A DNA stretch of 64,000 bases. It comes from Plumapathes pennacea. Lineage: Eukaryota > Cnidaria > Anthozoa > Antipatharia > Myriopathidae. The notes beneath the pieces are model-generated. The model saw only the letters and a program-made list of their open reading frames with translations, ran no database searches and was not told where the DNA came from. The stretch spans positions 13,025,578-13,089,577 of the forward strand of contig OZ038470.1 in assembly GCA_964036295.1 (NCBI GenBank), in the 5' to 3' direction. Of the stretch, positions 32,454 to 46,000 are shown piece after piece. Numbering within the stretch: position 1 is the stretch's first letter; each line of letters starts with the position of its first letter. A program made the translations under genes and the position numbers.

Positions 32454-33437
32454 CTAGATAGAAGTGTCAAGATGAAACTCTGGACGCCTTCCTCGTTGCA
32501 TCGATGAACCTTCTGAACGTTCACTTCTGTGCGAAGAGACGATGTCGACACCTTGTCGATGTCGACCTCCACACCTGACCAACATATTCAAATATTTACG
32601 GAACTTGGTGCACTGAAGGGTATATACAAACGGATTGACCGAGGAGTTTAACACCAGCAAGCACAACGATGTTTTGAAGTATGTGTCATTTTGGGAGAAC
32701 AAATCAGGATGGAATATCGACGCAAAATAAATAGCGTGTATAGGGAAAACGCAGAGCGCGTAAAAAACGCTGACGGTGATGGACTTTTTTGTTATCCTCT
32801 TCCTGGCGTTGATGACGGCGCGAGCCGTATTGTTGTCACTGTGTACCCATAACGAGTGAATTACTTTCGCATAGAGCACCGTCATCAAGCCTACAGGAAT
32901 GATTCCAGCATCGAGTAACCACAGGAACCAGTACGTCACGTAGTGCCAGGCTTCGGTGTGTTTTTCGAGACACATTTTTTTATCGGGGTCGAAAGAACTG
33001 TTCACAAAAGACGGAATCGTATGTACTGTCGCCAAAATCCAACAAGCTGGCACCATCCGCTTGAGTTTTTGCTTGGTGATTTTGTGTCGAAAGCTGGTGG
33101 GGTGAACAACTGCGTAGTACCGCTCGACCGCTACACAGACGAGAGTAAAGGTGGACACTAGCGATGCCACCCAGCTTAAGTTCATGCTGGTAACAGTTTT
33201 ACAGAGGATGTCTCCCGTTCTTCCCGTTGGATGCGCGAAGAATTGGACAAGGAGAAAATTCGGAGCGAAAAAAGTTCCCACCATAATGTCTGCCACGGCC
33301 AGGTTCAACAATAAATAGTTCATTGGAGTCTTCATGGCGCGGTACTTGGTAATGATGATTACGACCAGCGTGTTGCCGACAATGTCCACGGTGAAAAGCA
33401 CCGAAAAGACAACGTTTAAGATTAGGTCTCTGAACAT
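32454..33437 (-). CDS. intronless class A (rhodopsin-family) GPCR
   Basis: A single open frame of 327 residues. Seven hydrophobic segments lie at about 8-30, 41-63, 83-104, 129-147, 168-194, 219-243 and 256-277. Diagnostic residues: GN in TM1 (21-22), LAVAD in TM2 (46-50), Cys79 and Cys156 for the extracellular disulphide, ERY (105-107) in place of DRY, Pro232 in TM6 within CVFPI (Phe where CWxP has Trp), and NPFVY (268-272) as the TM7 NPxxY motif. The C-tail is Ser/Arg-rich and could be phosphorylated. The style is that of peptide or orphan receptors expanded as single-exon genes in cnidarians; the ligand cannot be told. The ATG is the first in frame and is followed directly by TM1, so the extracellular N-terminus is very short. 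Confidence 0.9.
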   Translation of the reverse strand: MFRDLILNVVFSVLFTVDIVGNTLVVIIITKYRAMKTPMNYLLLNLAVADIMVGTFFAPNFLLVQFFAHPTGRTGDILCKTVTSMNLSWVASLVSTFTLVCVAVERYYAVVHPTSFRHKITKQKLKRMVPACWILATVHTIPSFVNSSFDPDKKMCLEKHTEAWHYVTYWFLWLLDAGIIPVGLMTVLYAKVIHSLWVHSDNNTARAVINARKRITKKSITVSVFYALCVFPIHAIYFASIFHPDLFSQNDTYFKTSLCLLVLNSSVNPFVYTLQCTKFRKYLNMLVRCGGRHRQGVDIVSSHRSERSEGSSMQRGRRPEFHLDTSI

Positions 33438-34860
33438 GAATGCTCTCTTGTTATTGTTCGATGTTGATCGATTAAAATGAAATTGTAAACTGTTTTCATT
33501 TTTGGGAACATTCGTTTTTCAGTGAAATGTCTCTTGATTGGTCGGCGTTGTTCACGTGATCAATGACCTACGTTTGGCAGTATTCGTTATTAATAAATAT
33601 TTGCCAATCAAAATCCTATTTTAGCCTTGAGCTCGTGTCATATACATAAGAAAAATAATGCGTTGCTAGATTTGATTTAACATTGGTACTTCGTTTATTA
33701 AATCTTTAATAAACAGACTCCGGGTTCGTGCTAAATTTTTCATAACATTGATGTAGCTGGTCGGATTCAATTTATGAAAGGCAGATGGTTTCGGCGATTT
33801 TGTATAAAGATTTGAATTACTCAATTAAAAAGGCCGAAACACATATACAAAATAAATAGGAAACTGTACAAACGACAGTGTTCCGCCTCGTTTTTGGTAC
33901 AGCGTTGATTAATGTTCGTTCTGTTCTTTTTTACTTTGAGGTATATTAAATGGCATACAAGTTTTTTTCATAAATATCCCGTGTTTTATTAGTATAACCA
34001 TATTTAATTAAAATTATACCAAGCGAAATGCCACGAATATAAATTTTCTTTTCAGTTTTTACAACTAAAGTCGTGGTTCTAAGTTAAATTCACCAAATAT
34101 CTTCCAAAAATAAATCATAGAGGATTTTCTGCAGAGTCACTCTGTATCCCAACCAGAAACCACACAATTTTCGGCAAGAAAATATGCACGTACATTTGAT
34201 TTTATCTGCACCAAAATGAAATGCTTTGTTCGACAAAAACTGCGAAATTCGATCACAGATAAATGAAAAGACAAATAACTCGACGTATATCCAATGTACC
34301 GAAAGCAGTTTTGGCATATTCTGTTTAATAAAGATGTAAGGAACGTAAGCTAGAAAAGCACAGGAAACGTATATAGAATTTCTCCCACTGAATTTGTTGT
34401 ACCCCTGCGCAGTTAATGTGCTGAAAAATATTTTTTGACCGACACTGACCAAAGTTAAGCTGTCCTAAGAATGTAATTGTCTTCTATTTTAACAACACAA
34501 AAACTTTAAAATCGGAGGTCTTCATTTCAATATGTCTAATGAGAACATGATTGTGATTATATCGGAAGTATTTTACCAAGGAGATATTTCCCTTGTCAAG
34601 TGCTGTCTGACGAGCCGGACATGGTCAAGTCTTTTTTCAATTTCGCCAGCCAATTGATTTTATGTTTGTATATTTGAGTATATTTGCTCATTTGCGCGGT
34701 GGCAATATGGCATCAAAGCGAGGCTAATCAGGAACGAAGGCCACCAGCCAGCAAAAAGGAGTGCTTCATGTCCCTCTGGAGCACTCAAGGCGGCTACAGA
34801 GAAGGTAGCCATTTTGTTTCCCTCGGGAAGTTTAGCTTAAGTACGCGAATTAAAAATACA
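33438..34860. other. spacer upstream of the GPCR
   Basis: AT-rich, presumably including the GPCR promoter. A CCAAT-type attgg lies near 33536 and a CACGTG E-box near 33556. A 120-codon minus frame at 34090-34452 has no start context, motif or splice support and is left unassigned. Confidence 0.4.
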
Positions 34861-34862
34861 TA

Positions 34863-34863
<1 letters not shown>

Positions 34864-34960
<97 letters not shown>

Positions 34961-34997
34961 CAATAATAATAATAATACTAAAAATAAAAATATTAAC

Positions 34998-35050
<53 letters not shown>

Positions 35051-35090
35051 TAATAATAATAATAATAATATTAATATTAATATTAAAAAT
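34864..35090. repeat. (AAT)n microsatellite
   Basis: A long taa/aat trinucleotide run with a few interruptions near 34960-34995 and 35047. Confidence 0.95.
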
Positions 35091-35197
35091 AATTGTCTAC
35101 ATCTGGGTGCTTAGTTTTTAGTAACTTTCTAGTCCGGTGTGAACGGTCTCTAGTGTCACGATAAAATGCATTTTTTTAATCAAAATTATTCGTCTTT

Positions 35198-35203
35198 TTT
35201 ATT
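35198..35203 (-). promoter_or_regulatory. candidate polyadenylation signal for UBE4B
   Basis: AATAAA on the minus strand, about 230 nt past the UBE4B stop codon. The placement is plausible and no better candidate lies closer. Confidence 0.4.
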
Positions 35204-35432
35204 GCAAATTGAATGACAAATTCCATTATACACCGTGTAAGCCATGGTACAATGGGCCAACGCGTGCAAACAAACCAAATAAAGTGGCCAGCGACCTTAT
35301 ACCCGAATCCCATATGTGAGCTCTCCGACAACACGAAGTAACATCACATCATCAAGACTATTTATATCCCCGAGCACTGTACCAAATAGTTGCAGTCACA
35401 AGTTTTGTCATTGAACAATCTCCAGGTGCAGA

Positions 35433-38400
35433 TCAGTGTGTCTTCTTTTCCTGCTTGTATTGCTCGATTCGCGACTTCAGCGCGATATCTGTCAATGAAA
35501 ATGAAAATGAAAATGAAAATGAAAATGAAAAAAAAAAAAAAAGGTCAGACAAACGTGACTGATTGCGTGAGACTGGCTAAGAATCCTGCTTGTTAGGACT
35601 AGCCCGAAAGCGTAGCAAACAAACCCCCCACGATCCCCCCCCCCCCTCCCCCCCCAAAAAAAAGAAAAAAAAAAAGATTACTTTCGATAGTCATCCGAAA
35701 ACGGCTCTAATACCTGGGATAAGCATGTCAACAGTGAGCGGCTGTCTGTTGAACGGATCTGTGGAAGAATTGAGGAGATGGCGGGTGATGATAGCGCGAT
35801 CCATCACTTTTTGACTGGTCGGCAGTATCACTGGGTCTTCCATCAGAGTCATCATCAAAGGATCTGGAAAGGAAGGCCATAAAAAAGCGTACATGAAGTT
35901 ATTTGTAAAAGAGTGATCTCCAACACGTCTGCTGGGCTAACTGACTTGTTCTATGCAATCAGTCACGTTGAATTGATCGACCAATCAGCTTTCATCTGAG
36001 CAAACTATCAAGTGTATGCCATATATCTCTGGTGAGAAACTGAAGGAGAAAATTGAAGTTGATCACTCGGGCTAGCAAGAACGTTCGTTCAATGCCCGAT
36101 GGGCCAGAATACTTCCTCTTGATCTCATTCTTCCTCAGGGTAAAGTTAAAACAAATGTACGTCCGTCACTGTACGATACACCAACTCGTTGTCAACTAAA
36201 CAGTTTGATTTCCACACAAGTTACGCTATACGTGTGAAACAAACTGCAGTCGATTATGGAATTAAGAAGGTCGTTAAGTTTTGGGCTGGCGTTCCTTAAA
36301 TCCGGGCTATTACACGTGTGCAACCTGCTAGCCCATGTCACGTGAGGTAGAAGAAAATAAACCGATCCCTGAACTTCTGTTGTCAACTGTCTTTGTATAG
36401 CTAAACTTAAATCTACCATAAAACGTAACTGAATTGACCTGGACTTACCTTTGTATTCTTCTGGCGCGTCATCGAAATCTTCTTCAGATCTCGAGTGTTC
36501 TTCGGCCTTTTTCTCCACTTTATCTGCAAACGACTGAAATTGTTGGAGAACAACCTGCAAAATGAATATAACACGGCTAAGTAGACATACTGTGGCTTGA
36601 GAAAGTACGCGCCCTAAATGTGATAAAACACAAACAGCTGCAAAGATAGCACGGACGAAACAGTCCATTAAAAGTGGAGTCTGAGCCTGTTAGAAGGTTA
36701 CTAACGTAACGTACCTCAGGTTTGACAAGACTCTTCTGAAGACGCTCAGATGCATCTGCAAAAAGCTCTTTGCGGTAGGATCTCTGAAAGAACAGTACAA
36801 ATGTGCATCAATCAGACACGAAAATCAAGTAAAAAGGGCAAAAAAAAAATGATCCCGTAATACCTGATCAGAAGCCACTGCTTTTGCAAAAGTCTCAGAG
36901 TCCAGGTGCAGGTAAATATCCGTTAGTCTGTCCAGCAGAACTTTGGGCTCAAAGCCATATTTTTCCGGATTCCTGACCTGTGAGGATGATGACTTGTTAG
37001 GTACATACTCTGAACGTGCAAACGAAATACGAAGGTTCTGTAGGCCACTTTCCAATAAAAGCTGCGCTATATTTAATGCATGTATGATTGTAATAGATTT
37101 GTTTTTGTCCTCTCTGAGACAACTTGTCCCAGACTGATCGCTTTATTGCACAAGAAAGGAGATAAACATACAGAGAAGAAGAGGAAGAGGAACAAAGACA
37201 GAGGAAATGACATTGAGATAGAAAAGCGGATAATTATCACAGCACTTCAAAGCAAGAGTCTTCACCTTTAGATCACGGTATGTGGGTCCGCAGAGCTGTC
37301 GCAAATTGTAATTCAACATGTTCGCCAGGCGATTAATCAGTTCCTGTTATAAAGCAATGCAATCAAACAAACGAAAAACGTCAATTAAACATAAATTTAA
37401 ACCTCAAGTTATTGCTCCGTCCACCCACTCCTCTACCATACCTACTGGATGTATGTCTAATTTGTAAAATACCCCCAGGGGGAGGGGTTTCTTCAACCAT
37501 GCTACTTTTAGCACAATAGTTTCCTAATCTTTTGCTAGCTCGTGACAGGAAATTGGATTAAACGTGCCTTATGTCGCACATACACACAAAAACACCCCTT
37601 TACTCACTGGTTTTCTAAAGGGATCAGGTACTTCTTTCGTCAGGTAGAACATCATATCCAGTGTCTCTGTGGCCAGTGTCAGGTAAGACTTGCACTGTCG
37701 TTCGTCCGTTGCCAGTTGCCTCTGGCGTGACACACGCACCTCCTGAGGAATAGAGTAAACAAGTGTTGTGTGACGCGTTCTGATTACGTGTTGTGTGACT
37801 CATCCTGGTTAGATGTTGTGTGACTCACCTGATTACAGTCGAAGCTCTTTGGGCGGACACTCTCGTAAGCGGACAGCTCTACTTACGGACCACCTTTACG
37901 ATATCCCGTTTGAACTATAGCTCATTCAAACTCTGTATTTACACATTCTCGTAAGCGGACAGTTCCAGTTACGGACACTTTTTCTGCTTCCTATGGGCGT
38001 CCGCTTACGGAAGCTTCAACTCTATCTGTTATGTAACGTCTAATTACGTGACGTCTAATTACGTGTTGCGTGACTCACCCTAGATAAAGCCTCCCACTCC
38101 ACTCTCTTATCCATCAGCTGTTGTGTCTCGTTGATGCTCCTGAGTGAGTCAATGGACTCGTCCAATAGGAACGTCGTGTCGTTGATGAGCATGTTCACAA
38201 AACGAACGAAGTGGCTAGTTCTGAAAAGACAAGAGTGGGACCGTTATGTGAGAGGGAGCTAGTTTGTAGAAACAAAATCAGAATAAAGGTAGAGAGACAT
38301 AAGAGATAATCGTCTTTCCGTCATACTGTACGATCAGAGGAGTGTCAACAAGGTATAACCACTCTCGATATGACGACCATTGGACGAGACGAGTTTTACT

Positions 38401-41400
38401 CAACTCCTGCACTGTCAAATAGAATAAGCTCTAAATATTACATTCTAATATAGCAAGGATTCCTTTGATGCCAACATAATTCTTGTTACGTATGTGCGTT
38501 TTAATCCTTTCACTCCCAAGTTCAAAGTGCAGATTCTCCGAACCATTCAAGAAGAAAACGTATGAGAGATGTAGAGAGAATATACTTTTAAATCAGCTGT
38601 CACCTGGGCAAGCTTTCAAAAGACAACTTCTCTATACTGTAAATGATATATCTTTGGTGAGAAATTGAAGAAGAAAATTGAAGTTGATTACTCTTGGGGA
38701 TGGAAGGGTTAAGTTAGATTTGGACAGAAAAAATGTCCAGACTTCACGAAGGACTCTGAGGAGGAAATAGTGCAGAGAGTCTAAAGGACCTTACCTGCTT
38801 TCTTCACAGATGGCCAGTCTGTGGACTGTGACATCCCACAAACTTTTCATGATGACAGAGATGTGGTAACGGATACTGAACTTGTCGTAAAATTCGTTGG
38901 AACTCCCCGTAGATTCAACATCTAGAGGGAAAAATTAGAATACAGCAATGAGAATAGCAAAATGCACTTCCAAATCCTGTCAAGTGAAACCTAAAGGTGG
39001 GACCTCCCAAACGAAATTCTCAATGAGTACATTCTAATAGCAGTGTTCACTTCCAAATCCTGAACTTTCAAATGAAACTTAAAGGTGTGACCACTCAAAT
39101 AAAAGCTTTCAGTGACTACATTCTAATAGCAGTATTCACTCCCAACTCCTGACAAAATAAAAAACCTGAAGGTGTGACCACCCATATGAAAGCTCTCGAT
39201 GAGCACATTCTAATAGCAATGTTCACTTTCAACTCCATCTGAACTGTCAAATGAAACCTAAGTGTGTGACCACTCAAATGATACATCTCAATGCGTACAT
39301 TCTGGTAGCAGTGTTCACGCCTGTAGGAAAGAAAGGTGAAAGGCCGACAACTTGATCAAGTAAAACCTCACCTGTGTAAAACCTCATCAGAGCTGGTGCC
39401 AAGTTATGCGCGGCTAAAGGATGGTTCAAAATCAGCTCGTGCATCTTTTGTGATCTTGGTTGGACGCTCGGGTTGACCACGAAGATTACCTGAGGTGGGA
39501 GAAACGCATTTGGAGCGCTATTTCAATGACTTACCTGTACAATAAATACCGTAACATCTTACACACGCTGGCACGGAACATTTTTACTCAAGTGGAAACA
39601 CTGAATCCAGTGCACGGCAATTTCAATTTCTCTGGTCTGAGACTGAGTTGAAAACACTCTCCTGAATCACAACGTGGATTAAATGTAATGATTAGATGTG
39701 AAGGACACCATACCTCAACCAGCTTTGCCACTAGGTACGGGTTAGAAATGTAACTTGGAGAACACACGATCACGATTAGGAACGTCACGATGTCCGGCAA
39801 GTCAGGATCTTCCAGAACTTGGGGTACGTGGCTGAGAAAATGAAGGATCAAAAAGAAAATGAGATAGCCACACTAACAACATCAGCAATACCATAAACAT
39901 CGATACAATTACTACCACTACAATCAGTAACATTGATACCACCATTACCACACCCCAAACAACCATCAACATTGATACCACTACCACAACTAAAATCAGT
40001 AACATTGATCTCATTAGTATCTCCACTACAATCAGTAACATTGATCTCATTACTATCTCCACTACAGTCAGTAACATTGATCTCATTACTATCTCCACTA
40101 CAATCAGTAACATTGATCTCATTACTATCTCAACTACAATTAGTAATATTGATACTACTGCACTGTGATCAGTAGTGACATTGATACCACTACCACAACT
40201 AAAATCAGTAACATTGATACGCCGTTAATATGACCACTATAACTAGTAACATTGATACCACCACCATACAGCTATATAGTATTGTGGATTCACGACATAT
40301 TCGAAGGTAACCAAGGTTCAGCTTACTTACAGGTTAATAAAAAGCAAGAACTCTGCAAGGTCTTCTACGTAATACTCTGGCAAGGATGCAAACGGCATTG
40401 GGATGTCTTCTGGAAGCGGTAGCGACGGGCTGGTCACGGAAATGGCAAAAAAAATAAATAAATAAATAAATAAAAATTTAAAAAAAGTCAGACTGCAAGG
40501 TTGCATGTGACAGACCGAACCACTTCACTATCAAAGCCGTCTTTGACAAAACCAAAAAACTACAGCTGAACTGTCATATGAAATCTAAAGGTGTGGTCAC
40601 TCAAATGAAAACGCGCAATGAGTACAGAATCCCGCTATCTCGAACTCTCAAGGGAAGCGACAATTAGTTCGAGATAGCGGGGAAATCGGATTCTGTTCGA
40701 GATAGCGGTGAGTTCAAGAAAATCGAGGTCATGATAGCGGGGTGTAACTGTACATTCTAAAGCAGTGTTCACTGTCAACTCTTGAACTGTCAAATGCAAC
40801 CACAATCGTGTGACAAGTCAACTGAAAGCTCTCAGTGACTACATCTAATAATTGAAAACTAAAGGTGACCACTCAAACAAAAGCTCTCGATTAGTAAACG
40901 TTGCTGTTGAATAGAATTCATGCATTTTGTATGAAGAACAAGAAATAGCAAAGCAGCCTTTAAACAACAATTGAAAAACTTTCGCAAAAAGCGTTCAGGG
41001 GATGCCGGAGAAGTTGCGTGTTATAGTGAAGAGTATTCCGTCTATTTGCTGAGAGTGACATACATTACATCATCATAAGTCAGAGCTGATGTGTGAAACT
41101 CACGTTTGTTTGTCAGAGCTGATCAGTCTCACCATCCAGTTAACAAGGAAGCCGTAGAACTTCAAGCAGCCCCTCAGTTGGCTTTCATCAATCAGTCCGG
41201 CATCTGAACAGGCTTTGGCATTCGTAAGTTTCTGAAGTACAAAATAAGAACAGACAGGATAAGTCAGTGATTGCTGGAATCACCCTCAGGGCATTGCCAC
41301 TGTCCATTTATAGCTTTCACTCCCAAGAGTGATCAACTTCAATTTTCTCTTTCAGTCTCTCAAAGGAGATATACCATACAGTAGGGAGAACTTGGCTTTT

Positions 41401-42999
41401 GATAGCTTGCTCAGATGAAAGCTGATTAAACCATCAATTCTCACTACATCACTTATACATTTTCTTCTTGAAGGTTGGGAGAATCAGTATTTTGAACTTG
41501 GGAGTAAAAGGGTTAGGTCAAGTGAAAACAAGCGACACAAGCATAAGCGCAAGCACAAGATATACCGTATTTATATGTTTGAAATGTAAATATATAGAGG
41601 ATATTACACGGCGGCGCAAAGACATGAATTTTATTTTCAAGTGGTAAAATATTGTTTTTACCACGAGAAAATAAAATCCATATCTTCAAGCCGCCGTGTA
41701 ATTTTCTTTTTATTATGTTAGACACGAGTATTTTACGAGACATTGCACAAACAAGCGGGAAATGATGCCAACGATATCCTCACTAGTGAGGATATGGAAA
41801 ATACGCCACTCGGGTCCCGGATGTAGTTTCGTATGGATTTTACGCACGGTATATTTTCCAGTAAAACACTCGTGTCTATATAATAAATAGAGATTACTTT
41901 ATGGAAAGTGCGCGCGTACGGTTTTTATTCACGAGTTGTGAAGTATCATAAAACGAACGAGCGAGGCTTTGCGAGCGAGTGAGTTTTATGATACGAAACA
42001 ACGAGTGAATAAAAACTGTACAAAGCACTTTCCATGATGTTTTCTGTTTATTATATACATACTGAGACATTTATGATGGGACCGGGAAACCCTTTAAAAG
42101 TAGTGAAAAATCGTCGTTCGCAGCTTGTGATTGGACGAACGATTTTTTTCACGTGTGAAAAGCGTCGTTCGCGGCCTCTCATTGGCTAGAACTCATTTGC
42201 GTACGAAATTTTACGATATGGCTTTTTCGTGAGTATGTCTCAGTATGTATATAATAAATATTCATCATTTACGGTAAGATTGGTACGAGAAAAATTGTTG
42301 TTGTTGTTACTATTGTCGTCGTTGTTGTAATGCTGCATTATTATCATTACCAGGACTTGAGATCTCCATTTCTTGAGCAGGATTCTGTTCCTGTTTGCCA
42401 TGGGTGTCTCCATCCATTCACTCTCCTTCGCCTCCAGATGGTCAATCATGCGCGTTAGGTCCCGCAGGGCTCGTAATCGGCGCGAATGTCTCCGGAAGGA
42501 AGACAACAGAGCAATGTGGTGCGCCTGCGCAGTCAAGAAAAAACACTCCGTGGGAAACTTGGGTTCTTGCCAGAGACCTTTGGAATCTGAGGGTTAAATG
42601 CATAGTGTCGCCGATTAGTCTACAAAACAGCTACGAATAAAAATCGATTGGTCTACGACAACAGCCGATTACGTTACGCAAGCATTCGAGTGGGCTACGA
42701 AAGTCGACTCCAAACAAAAATTGTTTAGGCTACGTAAGCTGAAGAAAAGTTGCCTGATTACCTACCTAATGGGTGGGTAACGAAAGTAGTCAAATACAAA
42801 CAGTTTACTAGACTGATCGGCCGCTAGAAAACCCGGCAATTAAGGTACGATACAAGATCGACCAGTATGTAGTTACTTACTCAACTCTTCCTTCCATTTG
42901 CTGAGTTCGTCTGATTTGGCTTTTAGACATGAGTGTTGGGCGGTCGAAATTCTTGATTTAGGTTGATGCAAATACAAACTGTCAACCTGTGGTATTAGC

Positions 43000-43030
<31 letters not shown>

Positions 43031-46000
43031 GCAGCAGCACTTTATTTTACACTTCGTTCAGATATATTTTACAAAAGAATAAGAATAAATTAAATAGTGC
43101 GAGGAAGCCTGAAAAGTAGTGTAAAACCAATCTAGTCAGACTACCTTTCAATGTTGTAACAAATAATTGAATAGGTGAGTCAAAACAAACAAATATATAG
43201 TCTCACCCTTACGATCACACACAGCGCTACAGGGGGGGGGGGGGGGGGGGGAGGAAGGGGTAAATTTAGAGATTTGTGTTAAAGATTTAGAGTAATGTTA
43301 ATATTTCGACAGAAATTCCATTTTAATATTTGTGCCAAAGCTTTTCCGAGTAAGTCAGTCAGTCAAGCAATGACGATCTGGGATTAGCTGGTAGAGAAAA
43401 CAAGTGCGGAACAAAATGCAAAAGCCATATGGCTGCAGAGAGCGTGGATTGGGGCCTCCTTTAGTGACAAATTCCTGTAAGTGACCACCTGTATCAATAA
43501 CACTAGAGTTTACTCAGTGTCAAAGAAAGTATAGAAGTAACTATTCAGTAGTGAGTTAAAAAAAAAAAAGAAATTGATTCTAAAGGTGAAGTAATACGGG
43601 CAACATTTTCAGTGCAACGTGTCGTGCAACGATGTTGCGTTGCAATTGCACCGTAATGTTGCGCGTATTACCACCGTGTTGCAAGTTGCAGCAACATGTT
43701 GCACGAAGTAGAAGTGGGTTCTACTTCGTGCAACATGTTGCTGCAACTTGCAACGCAACATTGTTGCACCACAAGTTGCACTGAAAATGTTGCCCGTATT
43801 ACTTCACCTTAAGCGGAGACTGACCTTATCAGTCTTGACCTTGACACACAGTTGCTGCATAACACTCATGACATTGAGCATGAAGCCATCAGACGCAACT
43901 AGTCTGTCGTCCCCCTGATATGAAAATACACCCAAACTGAAGGTCCGTGTTGCATAAAGTTTACCACAGGATAAAACGGAATGCTAATCCTTGCAAGAGT
44001 TAGTTTGGGCTGTGTCGGCGGTCCCGTTTATAAATATAAGCCTTGCTAACTTTACCGAGCATTTATATGGAATAAAACTTATTTCCGCCATCTAGGGTCA
44101 TGGATTACGGGAGATACAGTTGTCTCGCCAGACCTCTGTATGACTCGACGACTGTGACGATCCAGTTTACCTTGATTACTTATCTGTCAAATTCTCCTCT
44201 GGATCTATATTTGGGTGCTCTATCCGTCTGATGAAGAGACGCACAATTCCTCTCTAGTTTATACTTTCTGAGTCTGAGACGGATAATCCGTGTAAATGTA
44301 AATTCGGGTTTTGAACGATTCTTGGCGCATAACCCGTCCGCCGCCTGATTCGTTTTGTAGCACAAGACGTGCTACCAGAAGGATGATTCGTCTAAGCCAG
44401 ATAATACGTCGGGTTATTCATCAAAATTCGTCTCCTGGAGCCGGATTCACAAAACTTGCGTACGAACGAAAATGTTCGTAAGTATGGCTTGCGCATCGTA
44501 AGTACGACTTACGCATACTATCTTGAGCGAGATAGTATGCGTAAGTCATTGTTTCGATGCGTATATTATACTTACGAACATTTTTGTTCGTACGCAAGTT
44601 TTGTGAATCCGGCCCCTGATGTATATCAAGATGCCTTATCCGTGTGACAAATAACTCTAGATGGATAATTCATCTCTAGTATAACTTGGGCCAATTCGGT
44701 CATTGAGAGCACGCCGAACAACTATCACATTCACAACACTAATTGTAATTATAATCTACACATTAAGTCCTTTGAGTGGTAGCATGGTTCAAGACTTTAT
44801 CCAACGAAGGGCCGACACTCGAAACATCAGCTTAAATTTCTTTAACGGCGTTTATCTTTTCCCACATCGACTTTTAGATGATTTATCATGGCACAGGTTC
44901 GGAAGAATTGCCACGCACCTGTAGTTGTGCTTTTGTACGATTTCTTTCCAGAGCAGCACATATGAACGCTAAAACTGCATCGCGGCTTCCACTTGAAACG
45001 AGAAGGCTGTGTATTATTTGAAACAGTTGGGTCTGTAAATAAAATCAAAACAACGTGGATAAATAACTGCTTTGGAATACATGTAACCAGACACATGATA
45101 TACAGTCAATTCTCTCTAAGCGGACACCTCTCTAAAGCTGAGACCTCTCCGAGGTGGACAGCATGCAGATTTGGTCCTTGCCAATTTTTACTTTTTTCTC
45201 TGTAACTGAACTCTCTCTAAGGCGGACACCTCTCTAAGGCAGACAATAAACCTAGTCCCGAGGGTGTGCGCCTTAGAAAGAGTTGATTGTACATACCTGG
45301 GCTGAATAATCATTTCGCTTTTACGAATTAGGAGAACCAGAAACATGATTTTAATGATGATATATTCCTGTACCATCCCCAAGGCCATGCAGTCGATAAC
45401 CTACATTATAATTTTTGCATAACGTACAGAAACATGACTTCGAGTCCATGGTTTAGTGGCATTGTATCAGTTCATCAACTATAATCTACAGAATTGTTTA
45501 AAGAGATCCTCTCACCATAGACGCTTTGCGCGCCCAGTGACTGGTGGCGGCCATTTTCGTATCATACAAAAATGGTGGATTCTCGTGTTTTTCTGCGTTT
45601 TATCACGAAATAAGTCAGTACAAACTCAGAAAGTGTGTTGAATACGGCAAGCAGCGACAGTCAGATCGATCAGTCATAATGTGGGCACCTCAGGAAAGTC
45701 TAGCAACGAATGTAAATATAAATATGGACGAGCAAAGCATCGGTGAGACGGGTCTCTTTAATAAATTGTACCAGCTGGGGTCCCCTGGTGAGGGATAACT
45801 CACCCTGACTGACTGAAGTGCCGCCTGTAGGGTGGTGTTCGCTAACTTGATATTGTCTACTGTGATGGTTGGGTCCGAAAAAAATTTCTCTGCCACAATT
45901 GGCTGCAAAAGAACAATGAGAAAAAAAAGCGTGTGTATGTGAGTGATACCTGTACAATGGAATACTAACCCCGTTAAAGCCACGACTCAGTTAGCCTCCT

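Noticed and set aside
34090-34452. 120-codon minus-strand frame
   Set aside because: It has no start context, splice sites or recognisable motif and is AT-rich like its surroundings.
45297-45400. Possible extra UBE4B exon with consensus splice sites and compatible phase
   Set aside because: Using the acceptor at 45032 for the next exon restores the conserved [11 protein letters not shown] stretch and joins exons directly in frame; the extra exon would add residues with no counterpart in the family.
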